Below, piece after piece: positions 1 to 13,200 of a DNA stretch of 64,000 nucleotides. The translations under genes were made by a program, and so were the position numbers. Origin of the DNA: Tetranychus cinnabarinus (taxonomy: Eukaryota > Arthropoda > Arachnida > Trombidiformes > Tetranychidae). Location of the stretch: contig WHVY01000002.1 of assembly GCA_022266195.1 (NCBI GenBank), forward strand, positions 14,461,001 to 14,525,000, given 5' to 3'. How positions within the stretch are numbered: position 1 is the stretch's first letter; each line of letters opens with the position of its first letter. The notes under the pieces were generated by a model, which had not been told where the DNA came from, did no database searches, and worked only from the letters and a program-made list of their open reading frames with translations.

Positions 1-292
1 GAGTGGAAATGAAGAGCAATAAGTAAAGCCAAAAGAGGGATAAAATGTAAAAAATACAAAACGGAAGAACAACTCATTTAGTTTCATCTCTCATCCACAT
101 CTTTCTTCCTTCTCAAGATGATGGTGATTCAAAAAAGGAAAAAATGATGACAACTTATCTTCTCATGATAAAAGTAAACACTATTGTTTTAACCTGTTGA
201 AATATTGCGGAAAGGTTAATCATTTTTTACCAGGATAGACATTTAGATATGTTGATTACACTTTTGATTATTGTACATTAAATTGTACTTAC

Positions 293-3200
293 GTTGCCTC
301 AACTACAACACCAACACCAGCAGGATTGATAGCATCAGTAATGGCTTTTGCGATTTGTTTGGTTAAACGTTCTTGGACTGTTTAATGGTGACAAAGGAGA
401 CGGAAAAGAGGATCAAAGGAATCAAATTTAATACTGATATCAACAAGTTTTTTGATCAAAGTTCTTGGTCTTTGTTTAGCTGCTAACATTACCTTGAAGT
501 CTTCTTGCAAACATTTCAACGATCCGAGCAACTTTACTCAGCCCAAGTATCTTATTACGAGGAAGATAACCTATTGATACCTGTGTAAAAATAAATTAAA
601 GTTGATGAAAAGGGGAATGTCGATGATGAAAAAAAGTGAAATCAAATGAAAGATTAAAGCCAAAATTGAAAGGAGAGAAAAATATAGATAATAGTTTGTG
701 TTATAATTGAATAAAAACACTCATTGGTTTCGTTTCTCATGAATGGTTTGAGTAAAAATGGTGGCGATCAACAGGGAGGAGAAGGAGGAGGAGAAGGATG
801 ATGCTGAATGTTGATGAAAATATTCATTGTAATCATGATTAGTGGAGCATAAACATACCAAAGAGCATCTTTGATACCTTTTATTTTCATCTTTATCATC
901 AGCTCAATTCACTTCTATTATCTTTGGGACTTTCAACATTCAATCTCCAATATAATGACGTTATTATTATTATGTATCTTTCACTTTCATACATACTTAT
1001 TCTCGATTATCAATTGTTCATAAAGTCAACTTTTTTCCCTGTTCTATCCCAATGAATAACTAAATTAAATCAATCATGAAAATTATTCTTTGTTATCCAA
1101 TATAATACCCGATTATTTAAGATTGAAACAATCCACTGGCCTGCAACTGCATAAAGTCTCATTAAATCAAAGACAAATAAGATATCGTTTTGTTTGATTA
1201 TCTGATAATAAGATTAACACATCACAAGTTGATCAATTACTTACTTTACCGATAAACGGGATTAAATGATGTTCACAGAGTGAAAACATTTCAATGTCTC
1301 GGACAATCACCATTTCATCATGATCCTCTTCAAAAATGGCGTTATGAACAACATCTGAAAAGGTGAAAAAAAGAGTTGATTAAACAATTGCAAGTATTGA
1401 TAAAGGAAAAATCAAAGGCCCAAGATTAATTACATTTGAACAATTGTAAAAATGGGAAATCTAGTTTCATCTACCTTAGACAGGAGCATCACCATTAACC
1501 TATCTAAGAAAGTTATTCATCCATAGAATAGACACAAATAAAGATCAAAGGATGAAGATGAAAGCTGAAGGTAGATGTTTCTGTCAGAGATGAATTACTA
1601 ATGAATCTGATAGATCATTTTAACAGATTTCCTCTCCTCTCAACTGTTTCCGATAAAGAATGGTAATGTTGCTATGATACTTGAGAGTTTATAATGAGAA
1701 GAATAAGAATTTTGTTGAGAAGAAGAAGAAAAAAAGTGAAAGAATGAGAAAAAGATTCAGTTTAACCATAAAAACGGAAGGAAACTGTAGGAAGAAGAGA
1801 AGCAGAAAATGATGATGAGAATGAAGATAATAATGATGAAAATATGTTTCACAAGGAAATGTCATTAAAGATCATTTTGGGCTTCTTTTCAACTAAATTG
1901 GGTCTTGAAACTGAACTTATCAAGCCACTTTACTTTCACTTTTACACAGACGATCACCATAATAATGATGATTACTCTGTGATTATGACGATGGCTATGA
2001 TGATGATGGTTAAGGTGATGATGATGATAAAAGTAAAATGACGTAAGTAAATTGTTACACTTATTTTGAATACAAAAATGAAGTCAATTTGGTTGTTGCT
2101 TTTTGGTGTGTGTGTGAAACTGACAATGACAATCACTTTTAATGGGCGCCAGATTTGAATAAACTTTTTGGGTTCATCTTTTTTGGATTTAACCTGTTGT
2201 ATCGTTGATCAATACATCAATTTGGCAGTTTTTTATCAATAAACATTTGAATTTGTGAATAAAATTACTTCTTTTATTGATTTCCTTTTCTTCTCCTCTT
2301 TAACATCATATCATTATTGTTGTTATTATCGTTGTTATTATCATAAATTGTATATTTTCAATTGTAAAGGTTTCTTTTTACATAAAATAACTTGAATTGA
2401 TATTGAAATATTAAAAATATTTTCACATCAACTATGAATAAATTCAATTTTCATAAATTGATCCAGTTATTAGATAAACTGATCTGCTAATTTTAATGAT
2501 GATGAATGGACCAACAATTGATTAAGTATGCAGTTTAATGTTGAAAGTTGCTTTTCAAGTCATTGATCAAGTTAATTGATAGTTGAAAAGATGATGTATA
2601 ATCACTTTCATGTTATAACATTTCCATTGAAATGCTTGAAACCAGTCAAATTTTTACAGATCAGTTAATCTTAATCAATAGTAAAATTAGATTTAATTTT
2701 CCTTATTACCATTGTAATTTGACTGATTCAAAGCTTAAAAGCATCTCAACATTTTCAAGTTTACCTAAAAAAAGATGAAAAATTGGAAGCTTTACTGAAA
2801 AGAAACATTAATAATTGAATTCCCATACAATAATGTTTCAATATTTAGAAAGGTTGATTAAATTAAATTGCTACTTCTTTGATGATCAATTAATTCAGCA
2901 AGAAAATCATCAGCTAAACATGTTTAAATTACACTTAACGTTATGAAAGTCAATTCAATGATTATAATTCCCAATGAATATGAATCAATCTGAAACTAGT
3001 TTTCATTTCAATAAATGTTTACATGTTGAAAATTCCCATTGCCTTTGATTGTAAAGACAATGAAAAGAGTTGATTTTGATTAAAGATGTAACCTTTCGAT
3101 GATGTTAATTGTTGCTGTAAATCACCGATTATTACACCAATTGAGTATCTTTTTCAACCAATTATATTGTGATTGTCTAACCTTGAACATTTCCTTTTAT

Positions 3201-5436
3201 CATTAATTGTATAATGTTAATTAATAGATTAATCAGATACTAAAAGATGTAAGTTAAAGGAACGGAAATTATATCAAATCTATATTCACCGGAACTTTAC
3301 AATCAAATTGCGATTGATGGCAAACCCAATAGTAAAAGGAAAGATGATAAATATTAAAAGATAATTGTAACAACATATTGCAAATTCAATGATTAATTGT
3401 AATAAATTAAATGGTAGAGTGAATTAATATAACCAGAGGACATGAAAATGTTTTTTGTATATTAAGGTTGATATAAAAGGAAAGGAAAAGAAAAGTAAAG
3501 CGAAATAAGTTCAAATCAATGAACAAGAGGAAATAAGATGACGAATGATGATGAGGAGGATGATGAAGATGATAAAGACGACCAAGAAGACATGAAACCA
3601 GCTTTTCTTGAAACACTTTATTAAGAAGTTTACTCAAGTGTTGATCCGTTTTTCAAGATGATGTAAAGAAGCTTCAATTGGCTAGACATTTCAAATTCAA
3701 ATTAGTTTTTTTGCTGCAAACGTTGAATAATGGTTTTAAATTGTAGCTCAACAGTTTTTTTCGTTGCTTATATAATTTTGGGTAAAGAGGTAGGAATCGG
3801 GTTTGATTGTGGACCCTTTTAGGCTGTAAGGACCATCGATTGAGAAGGTAATATAACTGCATTCCTTTAATTAGAATGATAAGAAGATAAGAAAGGAGAT
3901 GATGGCCAAGACATAGGAATTTGAGTTCTTAGGAAAACCTGTTTTCAGCTTGCCACTCATCTTTACCTTATTCAAGTTCAACATTTTTTTTTGAGTTTCG
4001 CTTTTTTCAAATTTTTGCTTTCTGCTTTCAATAATCAAAAAAACTTTTTCTCTATCGAGTCTTGCTCTTCTCCTCTCATCTTCATGTGTTTTAAAACCTG
4101 ATAGCAACCAGAAATGATAGAATGCAAAATAAGGCCTAACGAGAGCTTCCCAATGTTTACCCAATCTTCAACATCTTTGGTTTCGCGTTCAACTGTTGCC
4201 TTTTGTTGACATTTTAGACGCAGTTACAAACATTTGTATAATCAAGTAATGATTAACAATTTTTACCTTCTTTTGTACCTTTTTTTGTTCCTGTTTTCTT
4301 ACATATCCATTCCTCCTCTTATAACCTTCTTAACAGCAATATACCTTTACCTGTCTTCCTTCTCTTTTTTCAGTCTCTTCTTCCTTCGTTAACACTGTTG
4401 TTGATGCCCTTAAGACATTTTCACTTCTTCACTGTTGCTTGATGATGATGATGATGGTGGTGGTGGTTGTTGTAGCCGTTGTTGATCATTTTTTTGCCTG
4501 GTTTGCTTACTTATGGTCACCTGAATCGCTGTTGGACCAAGCCCTTGTTCAAATTAGGGCAACAGCTATGTTTAACATTAAGCTTAGCTAACCAAGGAAA
4601 AGTGAAGAAGCTCAGATGAAAATGAAAATGATGACAAGAAATGATGATGGTGATGAAGGAGAAAGAAAAGGCCAAAAAATGAACAATAGATGTCAATGAC
4701 AAACAGACAAATATACAGCATTTTTTCAAGAAACAGGTTGTTGTTGTTGCTTTTTTGACTGACCAGGTTTTCAACCTCAGGGTAAAATAAACATTGGATA
4801 TATATTAATGGGCACCAGTGAATATATGAATAAACACCTTTTACACAAAATGGCCGATAATGAGATTAAACGGAAACAGTGAAATAAAAACAAAATGTTA
4901 AAGGTTAAAAATGGCGCTCATTTACCTTTGATGGTTTGACGATAGCCTTTTGTGAAATACCACATTGCTTTAGCTGCCCTCTCTGGTGTCTTAAGTAATC
5001 CTTGCCGGTTAATGTCTTCGCCAACAGATGATAATAAATTCCTATAAAAGACTGTCAATTCTTTAACTCGTTCCAAGCCTTCTTCACTTCCTTTTTCATA
5101 GTCTTCATCAACCTCGTAGGAGGAACCGTACGTTTGGGTAAGTAAAAGACGATTGTATTGGCGAGGCGACATTTTCAAACTAGGAGTTGCTATTGATGAA
5201 ACTGCTGGTGACACTGAGCTTGGGTTAACGGTTGATTTAGCTGGTCCTGATGTTGCTTCAGGTTGATCAGCAAACAAATTATCGTCTTTTCTAGTACCAT
5301 TTTCAGTAATATCTGTGGGTAAGTCAGTGGAGTTGCCAGATGACTCTGTTTCTTTGGGAAAGCACAACTTTTCACATGAAATACCATTACTTTTACCGTT
5401 AGTAATAACTGATCCTTCTCCTTTAACTGTTGACAT
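293..5436 (-). CDS. GCH1: GTP cyclohydrolase I, 3' end outside window (partial)
   Basis: This enzyme converts GTP to dihydroneopterin triphosphate, the first and rate-limiting step of tetrahydrobiopterin and pteridine synthesis in the cytosol. Exons on the minus strand: 5436-4926, 1354-1245, 580-493, 377-293, all with GT-AG borders and compatible phases; about 264 residues are seen. The first exon holds a Ser/Thr-rich variable N-terminus and then the start of the fold (RQGLLKTPERAAKAMWYFTK). Exon 2 carries the zinc ligands in SLCEHH, exon 3 the GYLPRNKILGLSKVARIVE block, and exon 4 QERLTKQIAKAITDA and GVGVVVEAT. The family continues with an HMCMVMRG segment that is not in bases 1-292, so the last exon(s) lie to the left. 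The frame stays open upstream of 5436 without another ATG, so an upstream exon is possible. Identification is very sure; the exact start is less so. Confidence 0.95.
1355..4925 (-). other. Long first intron of GCH1
   Basis: A 3.57-kb intron, far longer than any other in the window. Short open frames inside it (for example 3407-3637, 3674-3862, 3871-4164 and 4517-4774, all minus) are low-complexity or not family-like, and I call none of them genes. It contains GAT/GTT microsatellite sequence at about 4441-4475. I saw no transposon ends or tRNA. Confidence 0.7.
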
Positions 5437-8400
5437 ATTTTTGCAATTATTATTCTCAACTCTTTCTTTCTTATCCTTTTTCAAATTAATAGATGTGATG
5501 ATGGCAATTAAAACACAAGATGTAAGATTTTATGTCACTTTCAAGGCTACGAAGCAATCCCTTCAAGTTTTTACCAGAACTGAAACTTGGCTATAAGCTT
5601 GCACTTGAGTTATTTTTTCTCTACCTTTTTCGTCTTGATATTATTTCAACCGGACTTTTAACTGTTGCTTCATCATTATCATGATCGTCATCCATCTCTC
5701 TCTCTCTCTCTCCTCATGATTCTCACTCTTTTCGTTGATTCTTCGAACCTGAAGATGATCACGCGCAGTTCTTTACCTTTTAGCGATTTCATCTTGCTCT
5801 GTAAATCACTCTTGCCGCATTATATCTGGAAGACATATACTTTTTCATCAACTGCATCCATTTCATCCTTTTACCTTTGATTTATCATTCTTTATTCCCC
5901 CTCAAAAGACAAGAATAAGCATCCAATTTCTAGGTTAATCCTGATAATGACTATCATTATGCTAATCCAAATAAAAAGATATAAATACATGTTGATGGAC
6001 CTTAAAGTTGCCCACCTCCTGATGCATTATTCAAACATTAATCAATCTAATCAAGACAATTCGATGAGATTGATAAAAAAGCATATTTAGCTGAATGCAT
6101 GAAATCTTGGTCAAGTGCAACCTTTCAACGTTAATAATGCTATTAAGCGTTAATATTATCAATATTTATAATATAAGCACTTTGCACTTTGAACAAAATC
6201 GGTTAGCACAAATTTTTGAGAAAAGGGCAAACAATTTCAGTTAGTTTCTTGGTTGGCTGAAAATTGGAGTAATTAAATTTTACTCCAACTTATTTTGAAT
6301 GTTCATAAAGTAATTTAGAAGAAATATTTTAAGCTCGATTTTCTGTTGAATAGTTATGGTTAGAGAAAGTTGTCAAAGTGGTCAAGCATTGGTCGTTACA
6401 TTTTTTGTCTCTGGATTTAAGCTTGACCCTGGTTTGTCGTTTGACCCGCGACCTTACAGATATTTAAGTCATCTTTTTCAGGGATCGATGTTATCGTTGC
6501 AGTTTGGGTCTAGACGGAGTTGATGGTAAGATGAAAAGGCAACCAAAGAGATGAAGAAAATATGGTTAAGGTTACTTGTCTCACACAGTTTCTTGAGAAC
6601 ACAGCTCCTTGAGTAGCTTCTTATCTTTTTGCTCCTTTCCCTGTTTGATCATCCTCATCTTCTTCCATATAAACTAGATTCTTTTCCTTTTTCCCTCTCT
6701 TATGTCCTAAATTCATGGTTAGACCAGCCTCCAAGCAACACCACTTTTTACCATTGTCTAGGTTAATGCATAACAATAACGATAAACTTGTGTTACGTTT
6801 AAAAATGATTGCAGTTTATTTAGTTAATATGGTATTGTTAATAAACTTGATGATAATGATGATCAGCTTCTTGAATCTTAATCTTAACAGATAATTAACG
6901 ATCTTTTTGATTTAAAGCTGGTCTCGTTTCCGTTTTTTGTACCTCTTGACTATCTAAATAAAAATATATAAAAAAACAGGTAAATATATAGAAAAATATT
7001 TTAAGGTAAAGAAGATAAAAGAGGAAAGAGAAGAGGACGAAGAAAGAGCAGAATAAGGTGAAGGGAAAGAAGATGAAAAATAAGAAGTAAGGAGAAGACT
7101 TTACATTGAGATTGTCCAAATGCAAGTCCAAAAGGTCTAGGGGCACCTTCACCTTATTTTTCAGCTTCTAGCAAAATTTAAGGACATAAGAAAGAGATGC
7201 AAGAAAGGGAAAAAGTCTTCTCTCTAAAAGTACTTTTAAAATGATTGACCTTCTCTTCTTAAAAAAGGCCTGGGCCAAAACGAAAACACAGTTTACCTGG
7301 TTGTCTTTTCTTTTCAAACCATCTTTTCTTCTTCTCCTTCTTCTAGAAACCAACATTTACCTTCTTCTTTTTTTTACCTTGCCCTTTGCCAACCTTGGCT
7401 TTCTTTTCTTATTTTTAAGGCGTCCCCAAAAAAACCAAGTATAAACTTTTGTCCCTTGTAGGACCAAGACTGACACAAAGAAAGGACAGAGATAAAGAAG
7501 AAAAGATGATCAAGACGATGGTAGATGATAACAAAGATGATGGAGAAGACCTGATTGAACGGGGAATACAGAGAAGTGAATCTTTTTTTTTCTTGATGAA
7601 ACTTGTCCGAATGTCCGAATCCCGAGTTGCCTTGAAAATATTATGGCTACTTTCATCTGGTTTTCTTTGTCAATCTTATATTTGTCTGTTATTTTTCAAT
7701 CTTCATCTTGTTGCTCCGTCTTTTCTTCAGCAAACTTTCAAATTTAACAGATCTTTTTCTTCTTCTTCTCCTTCCATTGGTTTGCGATTTTTTTTGACCA
7801 AAGGTTATGGCCTTTGCTCTTTCAGTCCAGGGCAGCTTCAGGTTTCCTGTGAATACATTTCTTTAATCGTTTTTTCGGTTTTTCATTATCATTGTAATTA
7901 TTATTTGTTGATGTTGTTTTTGCTTTGCTATTATGCCCAGTTAACCATCAATCACCAAACCAACAAAATGCCTTTGAACATTGAAACAAAATAAACACAG
8001 TTTTAACACCATTTCATAGGTAAACGATAATTTGTTTACAAAATATTCTCATGATGGAAAGTGTTCCTTCTTTCTCTACATTCTTGTTTAATTTCGTTTG
8101 TTGATCCTTTCAATTAGGACTTGATTGTAATTCAGCAACGATACAAAAACGAAGAATCCATGGGTTGATTGTAATCAAATGAAGTCAATTAACTTGTTAT
8201 TGTTGAATCCAACATGCAATTGTCAACTGCAGCATTAAACTCGGCACTGGAAAAGGAAAAGATGAGTACAATTAACTAATGAGCTGAACCAATTTGACTA
8301 TATTTACACATTAATATTGAAACTTATTGTTTGATTAGATTGAGAAAAGGCAATAAAAACAGTCACATTTACAAGTGACTTGTTAATTTAATCTTTAAGA

Positions 8401-10222
8401 ATGCATTGTTAACACTTTAACAGTCAATCAATAATCAACTTCCTGAGTTGTCGAGACATTTAATTAACTCTCGATCTCGTTCCCATAAACTGAAGATTAG
8501 CAAAATATTTGATGAAAAATGATTTATTTAGTGAATGACACTGTTTAATTCACAAGATTCAGATTTTTTCTGACATGTCTAGAGTAATTATTTGATGAAT
8601 CAATGATGATGAAGATCAAGATGAAGATTAGCTTTCGAAGCATTGTATGCTTTAACCAAAGTTAATAACTTTCATTGATTTAGCAAGCAACAATTGTACA
8701 GGAAATGAGCCATTTCTGTATATACTCTTAGCACAATAAACATAATCAAATGTTATTAATCATTCTCATCATCAACCAACATCATCATCGTAGTCAACAT
8801 CAACATTCACATCAACCAACACTTCACACAAAATATGTTTACTAAGTGACTTGTTGAGCTCTTTTTCCTTTTCATTACTCTAATCAACTCAATAATAACA
8901 ACAAAATTACTTACCAGATTATAACTTATCCTGGTTACAACATTAATTGAGTGAAATTAATTTTGACATGAAAGTAGAAACTAAATTGAAAGTTAAAACA
9001 GTAATTGCTAGCTAAGACAAAAAGCAGACTATCGAGTCAGCTGATGAGTTAACACAAGCCGAAAGTGCATTTCACTTGATGTCCAGTTACTATAGAGACA
9101 AAAGCTATTATTGTCAAAATATTAAATTAATAAGCGCACTAATTTAAATTTATTTTTAATCAGTGTTTAAAAGACATTTCAGATAATCTAATTTTCACCA
9201 AATTACCTGGAATAAAGATTAAATTTTAACTGCTATGAATTGAAAGCTCGCTAAGAAGCATTCAAATTTTATTTCAAAGTAAAATAAACGATCTTTTCGA
9301 TGCGTTTTTATTTGGTTGAACTTTTGCATAAGGTAACATTAAGAAGATGAAATAAAAGGTAAAGAAAGAGAAGATGAAAGTAAGATTTTTTTTTAAAGTT
9401 TTTTTTCTTCTTTAATATGTTTCTCTTTCTCACCGAAGAAAGAGAAGGGTCTATCATCTTCTTCTTCTTCTCACCAGAAAAGTAAGAAAATGAACTAAGA
9501 AATTGAAAGAAAGAAATATGTAAGCGAAACAGAAAATAGACAGAGAAGATAAAGTTAGTGAGTCTTGTAATACCTGTTTTGAAGAGAGGGGAGAGATTCT
9601 TTCTTTTTCAAGTTTCTCTTTCTCAGCATTCTTTTTGTCTCTTTCTCCCGGAGAGAAGAAAGAGATGACAAGTTAGAGAGGCTTTCTTTTTCCCCTTCTT
9701 CTTCTTCATCTTCAATCTTCTTTTTCTTCTTCTCACAAGAAAAGTAAGAAAATGAACTAAGAAATGGAAAGAAAGAAAAAATATTGTTAACCGAAAGAGA
9801 AAATAGACAGAGATGATAAAAGTTAGTGAGTCTTGTAATACCTGTTTTGAAAGGGAGGGAGAGAAAGAGAGAGAGAGGTGGGTTCTGTTGGAATGGCGTC
9901 AAGGAGCTTGGCCGAACTAGCAAAAAATCCGAAGTAAAACAGTAGAGATGTATTGTCGATGTGACTCTTTTTATTGCTCTTTTTTTAATCAAATCAAACA
10001 ATAATTTCAATTCTAATGTGTAAATATAGTCAAATTTGTTCATCTCATTAGTTAATTTTACTAATTATCATCAACTTTTCTTTTTTACCTAAACAAAGTT
10101 TAAGGCTAAAGTTGCCAGTTGCGTGTTGGCAGTCAATAACAAGAGATTAAAAGACTTTACGTTCAAAGCCATGGATTTACTATTTTGTGTTGATACGGAA
10201 TTACAATCAAGTCCAAATTGAA
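5437..10222. other. Intergenic region between GCH1 and EGFR (divergent genes)
   Basis: About 4.8 kb between two divergently transcribed genes, so it should contain both promoters. It holds a CT microsatellite at about 5695-5713, pyrimidine- and purine-rich tracts around 7000-7450 and 9350-9870, and a tandem duplication listed separately. A 181-codon open frame at 7449-7994 (plus) is Phe/Ser/Leu-rich with no recognisable domain and is not called a gene. Confidence 0.6.
9415..9870. repeat. Two-copy imperfect tandem repeat upstream of EGFR
   Basis: Two copies of a block lie about 265 bp apart, roughly 9415-9636 and 9637-9870. The best conserved part is 9471-9586 against 9733-9853, starting near TCACCAGAAAAGTAAGAAAA and running through TTAGTGAGTCTTGTAATACC. 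Copies differ by small indels in the GA-rich stretches. The purine-rich composition would allow this to spread by slippage, but the unique-sequence core shows it is a true segment duplication. Confidence 0.8.
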
Positions 10223-13200
10223 ATGACAAACTATTGGAATATCAAGTGGTGTTTATTAATTCCTCTAATTTTTGTAATTGTGTTAATATGTGAAACTATC
10301 TCCTTTCAATTGTCATCTTCATCTGTATCTAGCCCATCATCATCATTACTTTCTTCGGCATCTCGCTTGTCATCATCTTCTTCTATTTTTTCCACCTCAC
10401 ATGATGCTTCTTCTGTCAAGAAGGGCAAAATTTGTATCGGTACAAATGGACGAATGTCTGTTCCCTCTAACCGTGAACACCATTACCAGAATCTTAGGGA
10501 TAGATACACCAATTGTACGTATGTTGACGGCAACCTAGAATTAACATGGCTTGAGGATCTAGACCTGGACCTTAGCTTTCTCAAAGATATCCGTGAGGTA
10601 ACAGGCTACGTGTTGATCAGTCAGGTTCATGTGAGACGTGTTGCCTTACCCAATTTACAAATCATCCGAGGAAGAACACATTTCAAGCTAAATATCCGTA
10701 GTGAAAAGTTTTCTCTTTTGGTAACTTTGTCTAAAATGGAAAACTTGGAGTTACCAGCTTTACGAGATATTCTTGCTGGTGATGTTGGTTTCTTTGATAA
10801 CTACAACCTTTGCCATATTAAAACAATCAATTGGGAAGAAATTTTAACCGGACCCAAAGCGAATACTGTATATTCATATAATTTCACTCATCCTGAACGT
10901 GTTTGTCCACCTTGCCATTCTATGTGTTCTGGAGGTTGTTGGGGTGAAGGTATAGAGAATTGTCAAAAATTTAGTAAAATAAATTGTTCACCACAGTGCC
11001 ATTCTGGCAGATGTTTCGGACCAGCTCCACGAGAATGTTGTCACCTATTCTGTGCTGGTGGTTGCACCGGTCCAACGCAAAGTGATTGCCTTGCTTGCCG
11101 CAATTTTTATGATGATGGTGTTTGTAAACAAGAATGCCCCCTCATGATGAGATATAATCCATCACTTTACATCTGGGAACCAAACCCGGAAGGTAAATAT
11201 GCTTATGGAGCTACCTGTGTTAAAGATTGTCCAGAACACTTGCTCAAAGACAATGGAGCTTGTGTCCGGTCTTGTCCACCAAACAAAAAAAGCCAAGCAG
11301 GTGAATGTGTCCCCTGTGATGGACCCTGTCCTAAAGCCTGTGAAGGAGTTGATATCATTCACGCCAGTAACATTGAAAAGTTCCGTGGTTGCACTGTTAT
11401 TGAAGGATCTCTAACCATTCTGGAAACATCATTCAAAGGATACCAGGAATTTTTTACTAATCTTACCTTTGGAAAAAACATACCTCCCCTGCATCCCGAT
11501 AAACTTCATATCTTCAATACTTTGAAAGAAGTTACAGGATACATAAACATTCAAGCATCTCACCCAGCATTCACCAACCTATCTTATTTCAAAAATTTGG
11601 AAATTATTGGTGGAAGACAAAATACTGAAATGTTTGCTGCCCTTTATATTGTCAAAACATCATTGGTTTCCCTGAATCTTAGATCACTGAAGAAAATTCG
11701 TTCCGGTTCTGTTGCCATTTTGGAAAACAAAGAACTCTGTTTTGCTAATAGTATTGATTGGAAGAAAATTTTACTTCAGAGTAAACAGTCAGTATTTCTT
11801 GAAGGAAACGGAAACGAGTTGAATTGCGGTAAGTCCATTTTTTTGTTTTACTTTTCTATTTTTTCCCATATTTTAATGTTTGTCCATCTTGTTACCGCTC
11901 TTATGTATTATTTTGTCATGTCACTATGCGTAAAACCTCAAAAGAAGCGCAAACAAACCGAGTTTAGTCTTTGTTTTTCTTTATTAATTTTGTTGATTGA
12001 CTTTTTTGTCCCGCTAATCAGGAACTATTACTTCTAATTATGTTTGTTTATGTAGCGACTTCAATAACAATGTCTCTTTCGAACCTACACCTATCTTTGT
12101 TGCACTCTCTTTTCTTTTCTCTTTTTTTCCTTTCTATCTCATCATCATACCATTTTTGGCTATTAACGTACATTTCTGTATTCATTTCTAACGCTAAGAT
12201 TTCTCTCTCTTTCTTTCTCTGCGGTTGAGGCAACTTTAAAACGCTCAAATTGATCAATTGAGTTGGCGTACAAAATCAGGTTTCTTTTTGTCCTTATTCT
12301 TAAAACATTGTGAGTTGAAGAAAAAAAAAGAAGGGAAAAAGTCATTTTCTCAACTTTCTACTATCTTCATCTCATACTCGCATTAATTTTTTTGTGGACT
12401 TCATTCTAGAACGCCCAACATGACAACGTTTTTATGAGATGACTTTTCCATAAAAAAGTCAAGTGTTTCAGTTTTGGTCTGTTATTATCATTAACGTTTT
12501 TGTTTTAAGACGCTATTCTGAAGATATAGTTGTGATAGTTATGAATTTTTCAATTTATAGAGGCAAGATGGACTGAAAATTATTCTAGAGCATTTAAAAA
12601 ATAGATTTACATTGTCGATTAATTGACAGATGTCCAAAGCACATTAACAAGCTTTGACCTAATATATGTTGATTATCTGTTGATCTGGCTTTCTCTAATT
12701 TCCTTTAAATTCTCTTTCCACCCACAGCTGATAAAAAATTGGTTTGTGACCCGCAGTGTGGTCCCGATGGTTGCTGGGGTCGAGGTCCAGATGAATGTTT
12801 ATCATGTCGCTCATATCGTTTAACAGATACCTGTATAAATGGATGTAACTCATCACTTGGGTATGTTTAACTATACTAATGTTTACTTTAATTTAATCAT
12901 TTACAAACAAAGGTGCCTTAGTTAGATTAACGCGCCGCTTATCAGTCAATTTATTGCTTCTTCATCACCATCTTTCATCAACTTGTCGATAGCTTTCTAT
13001 TTATTTTATCAATATTTATACTCTCTTCTCATATTAATCATTTTCGTTTTTTACTCTTTCCTTTTATAGATTTTATGATGCTGGTAATCATATCTGTAAG
13101 CATTGTCATGAGGAATGTCTGGGTGAATGTTATGGTCCAGGAGCCAACAATTGTTCCAAGTGTCGAAATGTCAGAGATGGACCTTACTGTGTAAATAAAT

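Noticed and set aside
3407..4774. Short minus-strand open frames in GCH1 intron 1, considered as nested genes
   Set aside because: No family, no consistent splice pattern, low-complexity composition.
7449..7994. 181-codon plus-strand open frame upstream of EGFR
   Set aside because: Phe/Ser/Leu-rich from pyrimidine tracts, no family, no signal peptide at the start and no supporting splice or regulatory context.
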